Source: CANLBN01 sp047629215 (lineage in GTDB: Bacteria; Pseudomonadota; Gammaproteobacteria; Pseudomonadales; Cellvibrionaceae). From it: a stretch of DNA of 51,528 nucleotides. Position numbers and translations under genes: made by a program. Location: NCBI GenBank assembly GCA_047629215.1, contig JBLHWO010000003.1, positions 1 to 51,528 on the forward strand. Direction: 5' to 3'. This document shows positions 8,662 to 16,939 of this stretch, one piece after another (position 1 is the first letter of the stretch; the number at the start of each line of letters is the position of its first letter). Under the pieces are notes generated by a model. It saw only the letters and a list, made by a program, of their open reading frames with translations, searched no databases and was not told the origin of the DNA.

Positions 8662-9072
8662 ATGAAGTCAGTAAAAGTACAAGATTACATGACCCGACGC
8701 GTTTTAAGTTTTTCTCCTGAAGAAAATATTATTGCTGCCCTACGTAAATTATTAAAAGTTGGGCATTCTGGCGGCCCTGTATTGGATGCGGATGGAAATC
8801 TAGTCGGCATGTTATCTGAAATAGATTGTCTTAAAGAAGCTCTTCAAGGGGGCTATTACCAGGAGGCAGGTGACCGTGTTTGCGACCATATGACGGCTGA
8901 GGTAGATAAGGTAAATGCAGATGACGAGATTCTTTCTACAGCAGATTTTTTTCTGGAGGGGCGCCGACGATTGGCGGTGGTGGAGGATAGTAAGCTGGTA
9001 GGGTTGATCACTCGACAAGATTTTGCTAAGGCTCTAATTGAAACAATTGATAACCCTCGTCATGGTTCGTGA
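8662..9072 (+). CDS. CBS-pair domain protein, 136 aa
   Basis: The ATG at 8662 is chosen because GAGG lies 10 nt upstream; the frame is open further 5' but those codons look non-coding. The whole protein is two CBS motifs (about 8-60 and 70-130): VQDYMTRRVLSFSPEENI, GGPVLDADGNLVGMLSE, CDHMTAEVDKVNADDEI, RRRLAVVEDSKLVGLITR. CBS pairs bind adenosine nucleotides and regulate partner proteins; a stand-alone pair gives no direct clue to the partner. It is transcribed convergently with the HDOD genes, whose stop lies 105 bp downstream. The gap contains an imperfect stem around CTAGTCAAC...CTTGTCTAG. Confidence 0.9.
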   Translation: MKSVKVQDYMTRRVLSFSPEENIIAALRKLLKVGHSGGPVLDADGNLVGMLSEIDCLKEALQGGYYQEAGDRVCDHMTAEVDKVNADDEILSTADFFLEGRRRLAVVEDSKLVGLITRQDFAKALIETIDNPRHGS

Positions 9073-9177
9073 CAGTGTAAATATAGGCTAGTCAACAGGT
9101 TTGCTTGTCTAGTCTTGGAAATCTGTTCTTATTATCTAAACTCGATAAGTGATAACGCCATAAAAAACATTATTTGT

Positions 9178-10032
9178 TTATTTAATACTGCCGATAATAC
9201 CATCGATCTCTGCGTGCTTTTCTTCAATTAGCACTAATTTATTGTCCTCCGTCAGTTCCTTTAAGGCTTTAGGTAATTTAGAGTAAGAATGCACGGTTTG
9301 AATGTTGGGGAGATCATTTTTAGAAGCTTGGTGTTGAACCGTTGAATAGATGGCGATATTAATAATATCGAGTAGTGTCATTTTTTCAGAGTATTTAAAA
9401 TCCCATTTTCCCGTATAGTGACTCAGTTTAACTAAGTTTTTATCCATGCCCCATTTGCTAAGCGTTATCACCGTCAGCCGTTTACTGTGTTTTCGACATA
9501 GTTGAATATACGTCTTTTCATCGGGTACCGCTACCTCTGCACTAAACGCCGATAGTAGCACTAGAGTACCTATTTCTGTCAGTAAACTTTTTGTCATCGC
9601 TTGTTCAGCGGGACGAAGGCCGAGTTTTTTCGCTAAAAACACACAAACAGCGGCTTTATACATCATCCGTTCCCAGGTGAGTTGGAACAGTTTTTTGAGT
9701 TGTGGGTCTTTTAAAATAAACAAGCTTTTAATGCTGTGCGTCATCACTAGACTATTTAGGGCAGGTAAGCCGATCATTGATAATACAGATTCAATAGTTT
9801 TGGGGGGTACGGGTCGTTTATAAAGAGGGCTTGCTGCATACTTTAGTAGCAAGGCTGAAAGGCTGGGGTCAAGGCGGACAAGCTTGGCAATTTCATCTAT
9901 TTCTGTGTGAGGATTACTTAAGGCGTTACGTATTTTTAAGGTAACCGAAGGTAAACTGGGTAATTGCTCTTCGTTATCAATTATTTTTTGGATAACGGTA
10001 TTGTAGATATGGTCTGTATCATCCGGGTTCAT
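9178..10032 (-). CDS. HDOD domain protein (copy 1)
   Basis: 284 aa. The HDOD domain spans about residues 15-210: EEQLPSLPSVTLKIRNALSN, IDEIAKLVRLDPSLSALLLK, SVLSMIGLPALNSLVMTHSI. HDOD proteins are HD-fold proteins lacking the metal-binding HD pair and act in signalling, often near chemotaxis or c-di-GMP systems. GGAAA six nt ahead of the ATG supports the start. It lies 34 nt after copy 2 (10067-10921) in the same orientation and the two share long identical blocks, so they are a tandem duplication, probably cotranscribed. No fused output domain is present. Confidence 0.9.
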   Translation of the reverse strand: MNPDDTDHIYNTVIQKIIDNEEQLPSLPSVTLKIRNALSNPHTEIDEIAKLVRLDPSLSALLLKYAASPLYKRPVPPKTIESVLSMIGLPALNSLVMTHSIKSLFILKDPQLKKLFQLTWERMMYKAAVCVFLAKKLGLRPAEQAMTKSLLTEIGTLVLLSAFSAEVAVPDEKTYIQLCRKHSKRLTVITLSKWGMDKNLVKLSHYTGKWDFKYSEKMTLLDIINIAIYSTVQHQASKNDLPNIQTVHSYSKLPKALKELTEDNKLVLIEEKHAEIDGIIGSIK

Positions 10033-10066
10033 AATTTTTCCATAAGTTCTATAGGGTTATATTCTT

Positions 10067-10921
10067 TTATTTAAGCGTAACGAAAATATTGTCAATGGTT
10101 CCTAGGTTGGACTCAATAATGGCCAGCTGTTTTGATTCTGTAACTTTATTAAGCGTTGCCGGTAATTTTTGGTAAGCACTAATATCTTCTAAGCGCGGTA
10201 AATCATTATCTGGGTTTCTATGTTGCACTGTTGTATAGATCGCTAAGTTAATAATATCGATCATCCCTAATTCATTACTTTTACTAAAGCTCCAATTTCC
10301 CGATGATTGCGTCAGAGATACCAAGTAATTATCGAGCCCCCATTTATGCAACAGAATAGTACTGAGAGATTTACTGTATTTTTTGCACAGTAGGACATAA
10401 ATTTTTTGATCGGGCACTTCAATATTAGCGCTAAAGGCCGAGAGTACCGCCAGTGTCCCTACTTCACTTAATATACTGGCAGACATCGCTTCTTCGGCAT
10501 TACGAAAGCCTAATTTTTTTGCTAAAAATAGACTGATGGCCGCTTTGTAGATCATCCGTTCCCAGGCGTCACGGAAGAGTTTTTTTAGTTTTGGACTTTT
10601 CATCACAAATAGGCTTTTTATGCTATGCTGCATGACTAGGCCTTCTAAAGCTGGGAGCCCTATCATGGACATAATAGTATCAATAGTTCTAGCTGGTATT
10701 TCCCGCCTATAAATAGGGCTAGCCGCTTGCCTTAGTAATAAGGCAGATAGGCTAGGGTCAAGCTGTATTAGTTTAGCAATGTATGCGTTGGTAGCATTGG
10801 GATCTGCGATGGCTCGCCGAATTTTTAGGGTGATTGAGGGCAAGCTAGGTAACTGTTCTTGGTTATTAATCAGATGTTCAACAACAGTTTTATAGACGTT
10901 GTAGAAGTTAACCTGTTGCAT
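10067..10921 (-). CDS. HDOD domain protein (copy 2)
   Basis: Starting at the ATG at 10921 the product is 284 aa, identical in length and aligned without gaps at the N-terminus with copy 1; a TTG four codons upstream (10933) is the alternative, but GAG lies ahead of the ATG. It shares EQLPSLPS(I/V)TLKIR, KL(I/V)(Q/R)LDPSLSALLL, SMIGLPAL, HSIKSLF and ERM(I/M)YKAA with copy 1, differing most in residues 1-15, 150-200 and the C-terminus. Both proteins keep the full domain, so divergence looks functional rather than decay. Role: non-catalytic HD-fold signalling protein, partner unknown. Confidence 0.9.
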   Translation of the reverse strand: MQQVNFYNVYKTVVEHLINNQEQLPSLPSITLKIRRAIADPNATNAYIAKLIQLDPSLSALLLRQAASPIYRREIPARTIDTIMSMIGLPALEGLVMQHSIKSLFVMKSPKLKKLFRDAWERMIYKAAISLFLAKKLGFRNAEEAMSASILSEVGTLAVLSAFSANIEVPDQKIYVLLCKKYSKSLSTILLHKWGLDNYLVSLTQSSGNWSFSKSNELGMIDIINLAIYTTVQHRNPDNDLPRLEDISAYQKLPATLNKVTESKQLAIIESNLGTIDNIFVTLK

Positions 10922-11461
10922 ATTTCGGCTCAAATAAGATATTAGTCATCAGATGCCAAGCTGAATATTCTCGACACATTACTTTGAGTATAGACTAGTA
11001 AAATTCGTGTGGATAACTAAGCGCTTAAATTGATTGATGGCTTAAGTTGGCAGGGGTGTCAGTAAAACAGGAATAGTGGTTTCTACCCGTAAAATAGGTT
11101 CGCCGCTGAGCAGGGCTTTATCAGGCCGCCTTCGTACCGAAACCACACGTGAACCTGATGCGGTATCGTGTGCTGGCCCCAACGGTAAGCAGAGGGGCTA
11201 GTGATCGACAAATAAAGCTAAATACATTGTATATGGGCAATTTTTATAGCAATGGTATACTGCTTTTCGCTCCCATGTGATAAAAATTCTCTTTATTAAT
11301 CCATCGAAAATGCTCAGCAAGTTCTGCTACTTTTACGTTTATTGCCCTGCTTATTTTTTTAGGTGAATGAAATTACACCCAATGCTTTCTTTTGAAAATT
11401 TTTTGGGCTGATCTTTTATTACTTCAAGTTCACTCATTATTTTGTATTCTAACTTGAAATT
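10922..11461. other. gap downstream of the amino-acid permease genes
   Basis: No intact gene. On the minus strand 24 nt after the permease stop, an ATG at 11437 opens MSELEVIKDQPKKFSKESIG before breaking down, which may be the start of the missing ABC ATPase. A plus-strand IS91-like fragment lies at about 11093-11215. A perfect DnaA-box match lies at 11008-11016 (TGTGGATAA). Confidence 0.4.
11093..11215 (+). pseudogene. IS91-family transposase C-terminal scrap
   Basis: One frame reads AGLYQAAFVPKPHVNLMRYR followed by VLAPTVSRGAS. This resembles the conserved C-terminal signature of IS91-type transposases (LVP-P--NL-RYHGV-AP). It is preceded by a TGA and bounded by non-coding sequence, so only this scrap remains. 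Antisense, the same DNA has a chance open frame of about 50 codons. The identification rests on recall of one motif. Confidence 0.45.
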
Positions 11462-12538
11462 TTATCGCAAAGGTTCTTGTTCGAGTGTACGGCTATAGCG
11501 TGAGAGTGAATAGCAGATAATCCAAAAGATAGCACCGACAAATACATAACCTTCTTTGGTGTAGCGTATCCACTCTGAGTTGCTAGCTGTAAATTGTACA
11601 ATACCTAGAAAGTCGAACATGCCAATAATATAAACTAAGGTCGTCTCTTTAATTAAGCTAATAAAGGCACTGACAATACTCGGTATAACTAGGGTGATTG
11701 CTTGAGGCAATATAATGATAAACATCGATTGCCAATAACTCAAGCCTGTTGCTTTGGCTGCCTCGAATTGGCCTTTAGGTATTGCTTGTAAGCCACCGCG
11801 AATAATTTCTGCCATATAGGCAGCCGAAAATAAACTGACGCCTACTAATACACGCAAGAGTGAATCAATATTAACTCCCTGTGGCATAAATAGAGGGAAC
11901 ATTACCGAGGCCATAAATAAAATGGTAATCAATGGGACGCCACGCCAAAGTTCGATAAAACCAATACAGAATAAGCGGATCATCTTTAATTTTGATTGAC
12001 GCCCAAGCGCTAGTAATAAACCTAAGGGAAATGAGCTGACAATACCAACAACGGCAATCACTAAGGTCAAAAATAAACCACCCCAAAAGCGTGTCTCTAC
12101 AATAACTAAATTAAAAAAGCCGCCGTACATTAAAATAAATGCAATGGCTGGGTAGCATAGAATAGCCAATAATAAACATTTTTTTTGCTGTGTAGTGTGC
12201 AGTTTTTTATGTAAAAGAAGTGCACTTAGTAAAGTAATAAATAAAGTGCTACAAAGCACAAGTCGCCAAAGTTGATCGCTAGGGTATTGTCCGAATAGTA
12301 ATTGTTGCCACCATGCTGATATGTACACCCAGCAAGCTCCCGCTTTTGTGCAGTCGCTGGCATTGCTGCCAAACCAATTTGCATCAATGATTGCCCAGCT
12401 AATGATTGGCGGAATAATAAGATATAAAAGATAGGATGATCCCAGTGTTAAAGCAGCGTTAGTTATGCCACCAAATAATTGCTTATATAGCTGTTTATAA
12501 CGACGGTGGTATCGGCTTTTTATTTTTTTAATGTTCAT
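11462..12538 (-). CDS. aapM: amino-acid ABC transporter permease (AapM/BztC type)
   Basis: 358 aa polytopic inner-membrane protein. An N-terminal hydrophobic part with LWRLVLCSTLFITLL and TRFWGGLFLTLVIAVVG precedes the permease core: SSFPLGLLLALGRQSKLKMI, LFCIGFIELWRGVPLITILF, and the cytoplasmic EAA-type loop GQFEAAKATGLSYWQSMFII with LPQAI. This HisM-like permease pairs with AapQ/BztB in general L-amino-acid importers. The ATG follows directly on the TAG of the upstream permease gene (translational coupling). The ATPase gene that normally follows is missing. Confidence 0.9.
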   Translation of the reverse strand: MNIKKIKSRYHRRYKQLYKQLFGGITNAALTLGSSYLLYLIIPPIISWAIIDANWFGSNASDCTKAGACWVYISAWWQQLLFGQYPSDQLWRLVLCSTLFITLLSALLLHKKLHTTQQKKCLLLAILCYPAIAFILMYGGFFNLVIVETRFWGGLFLTLVIAVVGIVSSFPLGLLLALGRQSKLKMIRLFCIGFIELWRGVPLITILFMASVMFPLFMPQGVNIDSLLRVLVGVSLFSAAYMAEIIRGGLQAIPKGQFEAAKATGLSYWQSMFIIILPQAITLVIPSIVSAFISLIKETTLVYIIGMFDFLGIVQFTASNSEWIRYTKEGYVFVGAIFWIICYSLSRYSRTLEQEPLR

Positions 12539-13708
12539 CTATTTTTCCACTAACAGGAATCGTTTATTATAAATGTTCATCAATAAAGCGATCACTAAAC
12601 TGATAAGCAAGTAAACCAGCATTATCATTAATAATATTTCGATAGCTTGCCCTGTTTGGTTAAGAGCTGTGCCTGCGAACATTAAAACGATATCGGGGTA
12701 GGCAATGGCAGCGGCAAGAGATGAATTCTTGGTTAAGCTTAAGTATTGATTGGTAAGCGGTGGAATAATCACACGCATCGCATTAGGGATAATAATAAAG
12801 CGCATAATATTAAAGGGCGATAAACCTAGTGCACGGCCTGCCTCGACCTGACTTTTTTCAACAGATTGAATGCCTGAACGAACGTTCTCGGCAATATAGG
12901 CGCCAGTATAGGTAGATAGAGCAATAAATAGGGCAAAAAATTCTGGTGTGATAACCGCGCCACCTTCAAAGTTGAAGCCTGTTAATACAGGAAAATTCCA
13001 GTGTAAATCTGTGTTGGAAATGATGTAAGCGCTTATGTTAATAAAAAGTAATGGTGATAAGTGTAATGCCCACCACGATTTTTTTTTATTTTTGCCACTT
13101 ATAATGCGATATTTTTTCGCTTTATTATACCAATATAAAATTGTTATGGTACTAACAATAATAACTATGAAAAACCACCCGCTTTGGCCAGATAATTCAG
13201 GGCTGGGGAAGTGCAAGCCACGATTATTCAAATAAAAATTATTAATAAATTCTATACTGGAGCGAGGCGAGGGTAGCGGTTGCAATATTGCAAAGTACCA
13301 AAAAAAAACTTGCAATAGTAATGGAATGTTGCGCAATGTTTCTACATAAGTCGCAGCAATGCGCGAGGCAATAGGGTGGCCTGATAAACGCATAATGCCA
13401 ACGAAAAAGCCAATTATCGTTGCAAAAATGATGGATATAAAAGAAACGAGTAAAGTATTGAGTAACGCGGTAATAAAGAGGCGTAAGTAAGTGCTAGAAG
13501 AGTCGTAATGAATCAGGCTTGAGGCAATGTTAAAACCCGTTTTATCGTTTAAAAAACCGAAACCGGTAGCGATACCTTGATCGACTAAATTACTACTGGC
13601 GTTATTAATAATAAAAATGAAAAATGAAAAAGCGATTATTGAGAGAATGACCTGATAGCCAATACTTCTGACTCGCGTATTATTTAAGAATCTCAGAATT
13701 GATTTCAT
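12539..13708 (-). CDS. aapQ: amino-acid ABC transporter permease (AapQ/BztB type)
   Basis: 389 aa. N-terminal membrane segment (about 15-37), a large insert typical of AapQ/BztB, and permease core motifs TYVETLRNIPLLLQVFFWYF, AYIAENVRSGIQSVEKSQ and EAGRALGLSPFNIMRFII followed by PNAMRVIIPPLTNQYL. It forms the membrane channel with AapM. The gene is 139 bp from the binding-protein gene upstream and abuts aapM. The frame is intact over the usual length. Confidence 0.9.
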   Translation of the reverse strand: MKSILRFLNNTRVRSIGYQVILSIIAFSFFIFIINNASSNLVDQGIATGFGFLNDKTGFNIASSLIHYDSSSTYLRLFITALLNTLLVSFISIIFATIIGFFVGIMRLSGHPIASRIAATYVETLRNIPLLLQVFFWYFAILQPLPSPRSSIEFINNFYLNNRGLHFPSPELSGQSGWFFIVIIVSTITILYWYNKAKKYRIISGKNKKKSWWALHLSPLLFINISAYIISNTDLHWNFPVLTGFNFEGGAVITPEFFALFIALSTYTGAYIAENVRSGIQSVEKSQVEAGRALGLSPFNIMRFIIIPNAMRVIIPPLTNQYLSLTKNSSLAAAIAYPDIVLMFAGTALNQTGQAIEILLMIMLVYLLISLVIALLMNIYNKRFLLVEK

Positions 13709-13846
13709 TGTTATACTGATGCTTTCTTAGTGCTCTCTAGTAGTGTTTTTAATGGTTTGATTTTTCAATGCTAAGCAAAGATATAGGCATAATGATTAAA
13801 TAATAAAGTCTAGCATCGAGATTGATTTACTGGGGATTACTAAATA

Positions 13847-14884
13847 TCAATGAAGCGGTATTGCGTATAAAATTCCACCATCACGCCATAGTTTGTTTAA
13901 GCCGCGGGGTATCTTAAGTAAGCTCCGTGCTCCCACGTTACGAGTATAAATTTCACCATAATTGCCAACAGCTTTAACAATATTAGCTGACCAGTTTGGA
14001 TTTAACTTTAGATTTTTACCATTTTCACCGCTAGTGCCTAAAAAGCGCATAATGCGTGGGTTTTTAGTATTGCCGAACGAATTAATATTGTTTTGGGTGA
14101 TGTTTAATTCTTCTGCTTCGATTAATGCCATTAATGTCCACTTAACCACATCAAACCACTCGTCATCACCATGACGAACAGCGGGCCCCAATGGTTCTTT
14201 AGAAATAGTATCGTTTAGAATGATATGGTCGTCAGGTTTTTGCATTTTTAGTCTTTGTGCTGCAAGGCCAGATTTATCACTGGTATAAACATCGCAGCGA
14301 CCAAGGTCATAAGCACTCGCTACCTCACTCGATTTTTCAAATAATACGGTTTTATATCGCAAGTTATTGGCGATAAAAAAATCGGCAATATTTGTCTCGG
14401 TACTGGTGCCGGTGTTCATACAAATAGAGGCGCCGTTAAGTTCTTTTGCCTCTGTTATTCCTAAACTTTTACGCACCATAAAACCTTGGCCATCATATAA
14501 GTTAACACCGGCAAAGTTAAGGCCTAGTTTAGTATCGCGGCTTAATGTCCATGTGGTAACGCGCGAGAGCAAATCGATCTCTCCCGTTTGCAGGGCAGTA
14601 AAGCGCGTTTTGCCTGAGGTGGGAACATAAGTCACTTTGTTGGCGTCGCCTAATACCGCTACGGCAACTGCGCGACAGACGTCGACATCCATCCCTTCCC
14701 AGTTGCCTTGTTTATCGGGGTTGGAGAAGCCGGTGAGCCCATTAGTGACGCCACATTTTAAGCTATCTCTAGATTTAACGGTGTCTAATGTGCCTGCAAA
14801 TGTAGTCGATGCGAGCGCAAATAGTGACGTTAATAAAAAAAAGGATGGTACTGAGAAAACTAAGCTAGCTGTAATGTCACGCAT
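13847..14884 (-). CDS. aapJ: periplasmic amino-acid-binding protein (AapJ/BztA type)
   Basis: 345 aa from the ATG at 14884, which has GGAGAG about 8 nt upstream; a TTG at 14899 is less likely. Residues 1-31 are a signal peptide ending near TTFA. The mature part opens GTLDTVKSRDSLKCGVTNGL and contains GNWEGMDVDVCRAVAVAVLG, TRFTALQTGEIDLLSR and ASICMNTGTSTETNIADFF, typical of this cluster of binding proteins, which capture several L-amino acids. It heads the operon with aapQ and aapM. The 139-bp gap to aapQ may hold a stem that keeps this gene expressed above the permeases, as is common, but I could not see a clear one. Confidence 0.92.
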   Translation of the reverse strand: MRDITASLVFSVPSFFLLTSLFALASTTFAGTLDTVKSRDSLKCGVTNGLTGFSNPDKQGNWEGMDVDVCRAVAVAVLGDANKVTYVPTSGKTRFTALQTGEIDLLSRVTTWTLSRDTKLGLNFAGVNLYDGQGFMVRKSLGITEAKELNGASICMNTGTSTETNIADFFIANNLRYKTVLFEKSSEVASAYDLGRCDVYTSDKSGLAAQRLKMQKPDDHIILNDTISKEPLGPAVRHGDDEWFDVVKWTLMALIEAEELNITQNNINSFGNTKNPRIMRFLGTSGENGKNLKLNPNWSANIVKAVGNYGEIYTRNVGARSLLKIPRGLNKLWRDGGILYAIPLH

Positions 14885-15023
14885 TAATATACTCTCCAAT
14901 ATCTCTAAAGTAATTGATTTTGTTGTTTAGTATTATTCATCATTTTTGAAAAAACTGTAAGTGCTTATAGCCAAGGTTGTTTGCTGGGTTCAATGATTGA
15001 GTCTTACGAATGAGTAAAAGGGT

Positions 15024-15180
15024 TTATACATTGAGTCGCTCTCGCAAAACATGAGCGACACCATTCTCATTGTGATGCCCAATAACATCATTTGGGTTTG
15101 CAGGCGCTTTACTGTAATCACCGTTGGTTACTATTTTTTTACATCCCTTATGTTGTTGATAAATTTCCTTCCCGATTATT
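15024..15180 (-). pseudogene. possible C-terminal tail of a HAD-type phosphatase
   Basis: A minus-strand frame reads IIGKEIYQQHKGCKKIVTNG, DYSKAPANPNDVIGHHNENG and VAHVLRERLNV, stop. The NENGVAHVL ending recalls the NDxDGVAxxL tail of Cof-type HAD hydrolases. The catalytic N-terminal half is absent upstream, where the DUF427 pseudogene lies. Tentative. The rest of 14885-15239 has no recognisable content. Confidence 0.3.
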
Positions 15181-15239
15181 GGCCTGACAGTCATTAGTTT
15201 AGCGCTCTTACTGTAGCCTCCTCGTTTAGCTGGTCCAGT

Positions 15240-15750
15240 CTAGCAGTGGTCAGTGCCTTCGCCACCCTTTCACGGAACTAGAATCTCATCGCTAACCCAG
15301 CCTCCCTAAAGGCCGCCACCTTTAGCCTAACTTGTTCGTTATTAATAAAACAATGAAGGCGGTCCGGGTAAAATGCCATATAATTTTTAATCGGACGAAC
15401 ACTTCCGTATGACTAGGGTAGCTCCATGCAATTATTTGTATTGACTGATCGCTATTGAGTGCCATGTAGCTAGCCTTACCTTTTCATTCGCAGTAAGAGC
15501 CGCCGTCAATCGCTCGTAATTGTTTGGTATCAATATCATTAGCCGGGATATAAAAAGTAGGGGGACCTGCTATATTACGTACGCGATAACATGGTGAGCT
15601 TTTGGCAGCGAGTTGATTCCCATCGTAAAGACTGGTGGTTTTCGTATCTTGTTGCAGAGAAGGTGGTCATGGATAGTCCCATACAGACTCTTGAGTTAGA
15701 CTTGGTTTTGTTGCAAAGGTCGCTCGCTTAGATCCGTCGTATGCCAACAT
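15240..15750 (-). pseudogene. DUF427 family protein, broken by several stops
   Basis: From the ATG at 15750 one frame reads MLAYDGSKRATFATKPSLTQ, ESVWDYP, TGA, PPSLQQDTKTTSLYDGNQLA, GPPTFYIPANDIDTKQLRAI, DGGSYCE, TGA, KGKASYMAL and IIAWSYPS. After a frame change comes VRPIKNYMAFYPDRLHCFIN, then another change gives AKGGGL, TAG, GGWVSDEILVP, TGA, KGGEGTDHC, TAG. The blocks ESVWDYPRPP, CEWKG, AWSYP, KNYxAFYP and GGWxSxxxxxPFKG are the DUF427 family pattern, and 511 bp is its usual length. At least two TGA codons replace an expected Arg or Trp, consistent with transition-driven decay. Confidence 0.82.
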
Positions 15751-15810
15751 GATAATAGCCTCTTCTACTTGTAATTAACAAGGTGTAAATCCCCAGCTCT
15801 GCTGGGGCGA

Positions 15811-15890
15811 CTCGCATAGGTTTTACCTATACCGCGGTATAGGTACTCTCAGGTTTCGACCAAAAGACAAGAGAGAAAAACCTATGCGAG
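15811..15890 (+). promoter_or_regulatory. inverted-repeat leader enclosing the IS200 transposase start
   Basis: CTCGCATAGGTTTT (15811-15824) is repeated inverted as AAAACCTATGCGAG (15877-15890), and the second arm contains the transposase ATG (15884) just after a GAGAG ribosome binding site. Between them is a perfect palindrome ACCTATACCGCGGTATAGGT (15825-15844). In IS200 a leader stem-loop that hides the ribosome binding site is known to keep transposase levels low; this arrangement would do the same by burying the start codon. Confidence 0.7.
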
Positions 15891-16295
15891 ACCCTAAGAG
15901 TTTGTGCCATACCCTTTGGGATTGTAAATGCCACGTTGTATTTATTCCGAAGAAAAGAAAAGTTGCTATTTGGCGCTATTCGAAAACTTGTGGGTAATGT
16001 TTTCCATGATTTGGCTCGGCAGAAGGGTGTTGTGATAGAGGAGGGCCATTTGATGTCTGATCATGTTCATATGTGCCTGAGTATTCCTCCGAAAGTGGCG
16101 GTATCCAAGGTGGTTGGGTTTATAAAGGGGAAAAGTGCAATATCAATAGCTCGACAGCTTAAGGGGCGGCAAAGAAACTTTAATGGCGAAGCTTTTTGGG
16201 CTAGAGGCTAATATGTTTCTACAGTTGGCTTAGGTGAAGGCATGATTAAAGAATATATTAGAAACCAGGTAAAGAATGATATTCATCGAGATTAA
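15884..16295 (+). pseudogene. IS200-type Y1 transposase (TnpA), frameshifted
   Basis: From the ATG at 15884: MRDPKSLCHTLWDCKCHVVF, IPKKRK, then a one-base frameshift near 15960 to LLFGAIRKLVGNVFHDLARQ, EEGHLMSDHVHMCLSIPP (the HUH metal site is His-x-His in DHVHM), VVGFIKGKSAISIARQLKG, AFWARG, TAA in place of Tyr, YVSTVGLGEGMIKEYIRNQV (catalytic Tyr in EYI). The protein length would be about 137 aa, usual for Y1 transposases. One indel and one nonsense codon inactivate it, but the catalytic HUH and Tyr remain. Confidence 0.87.
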
Positions 16296-16394
16296 TTGAA
16301 TCTTAAAGTTAGTCTTTTGCGCCTCGGGCGCTTACTTAAGCCCTTTTAGGGCATCACCCAATAAGCCTCCGGCTCTGCCGGAGGTAAGTTAACT

Positions 16395-16663
16395 ATGTTC
16401 AATCTAAAATCGGCAGTTGCCGTGGTGCAGGAGTCGTCCACGTCCCATACTTATGTCAGTATAGGCGCAGAGAATTTTAGAATCACCTGGCGACCTTATT
16501 GGTCGCGAGTAAACTTTACAGTTTTTTAGCTACATTAAGAACTTTTGCAGACTTTCGTGATGATGTCAGGGCGTATGAATGGGACAAGGGAATAGATGCC
16601 CAAAATTGGCTTAATTACCGCTTTCAGCTTGAAGGTAAAAGTTGTGATAATCCTTCTATATAA
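16395..16663 (+). pseudogene. small hypothetical gene with one frameshift
   Basis: Directly right of the IS200 end hairpin, an ATG opens MFNLKSAVAVVQESSTSHTY, VSIGAENFRITWRPYWSRVN, FTVF, TAG. Shifting frame at the TTTTTT run (about 16528-16533) continues LATLRTFADFRDDVRAYEWD, KGIDAQNWLNYRFQLEGKSC, DNPSI, TAA. Both halves have protein-like composition, so a slip in the T6 run probably broke a gene of about 88 codons. A further 22-codon frame (MNVDVTGTINNDEF...) follows at 16675-16743. No family recognised. Confidence 0.45.
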
Positions 16664-16877
16664 TTCTCGAAATCATGAATGTCGATGTGACCGGCACCAT
16701 TAATAACGATGAGTTTGATCGGTTTTTGAGTTATTTTTTATAACTTTTGGGTATGGGCAATAGAGGGCCGGTCATGTTGATACGCCATGTTTGTCAGCTC
16801 GTACAAAGGTCTCTAAATGTGTTTAACTGCGTATTTACGGCTCAGTTGCCCGTCGTTAATTTAATCAGTAATCAGTT

Positions 16878-16896
16878 GTTAATGATTATCATTTCG
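16878..16896. promoter_or_regulatory. candidate Fur box
   Basis: The minus strand reads CGAAATGATAATCATTAAC. The central 13 bases AATGATAATCATT match the core of the 19-bp Fur consensus exactly, and 15 of 19 positions match overall. It lies about 44 bp upstream of the EamA permease remnant, a normal operator position. A -10-like TATAAT lies at 16945-16950, but inside the proposed coding start. Prediction only. Confidence 0.45.
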
Positions 16897-16939
16897 TCCC
16901 TGAGTGAACTGCTTGTTGCCATAGTATTTCAAATTATCT

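Larger units (their letters stand above)
15785..16390 (+). mobile_element. IS200-like element with end hairpins
   Basis: The transposase remnant at 15884-16295 is flanked by the subterminal hairpins expected for IS200/IS605 elements, which move as single strands: left CCCCAGCTCTGCTGGGG at 15791-15807 (7-bp stem, TCT loop) and right CCTCCGGCTCTGCCGGAGG at 16366-16384 (8-bp stem, TCT loop). A further GCCC-TTTTA-GGGC stem lies at 16340-16352. There is no tnpB gene. Exact ends cannot be fixed because these elements lack terminal inverted repeats and duplications. Confidence 0.82.

Noticed and set aside
5806..11016. Two perfect DnaA-box matches (5806-5814 and 11008-11016)
   Set aside because: Isolated single boxes in AT-rich DNA with no cluster, dnaA, dnaN or gidA nearby; close to chance expectation, so no origin is proposed.
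14367..14930. Plus-strand open frames of 87 and 97 codons
   Set aside because: Antisense to the amino-acid-binding protein gene, no ribosome binding sites, shadow composition.
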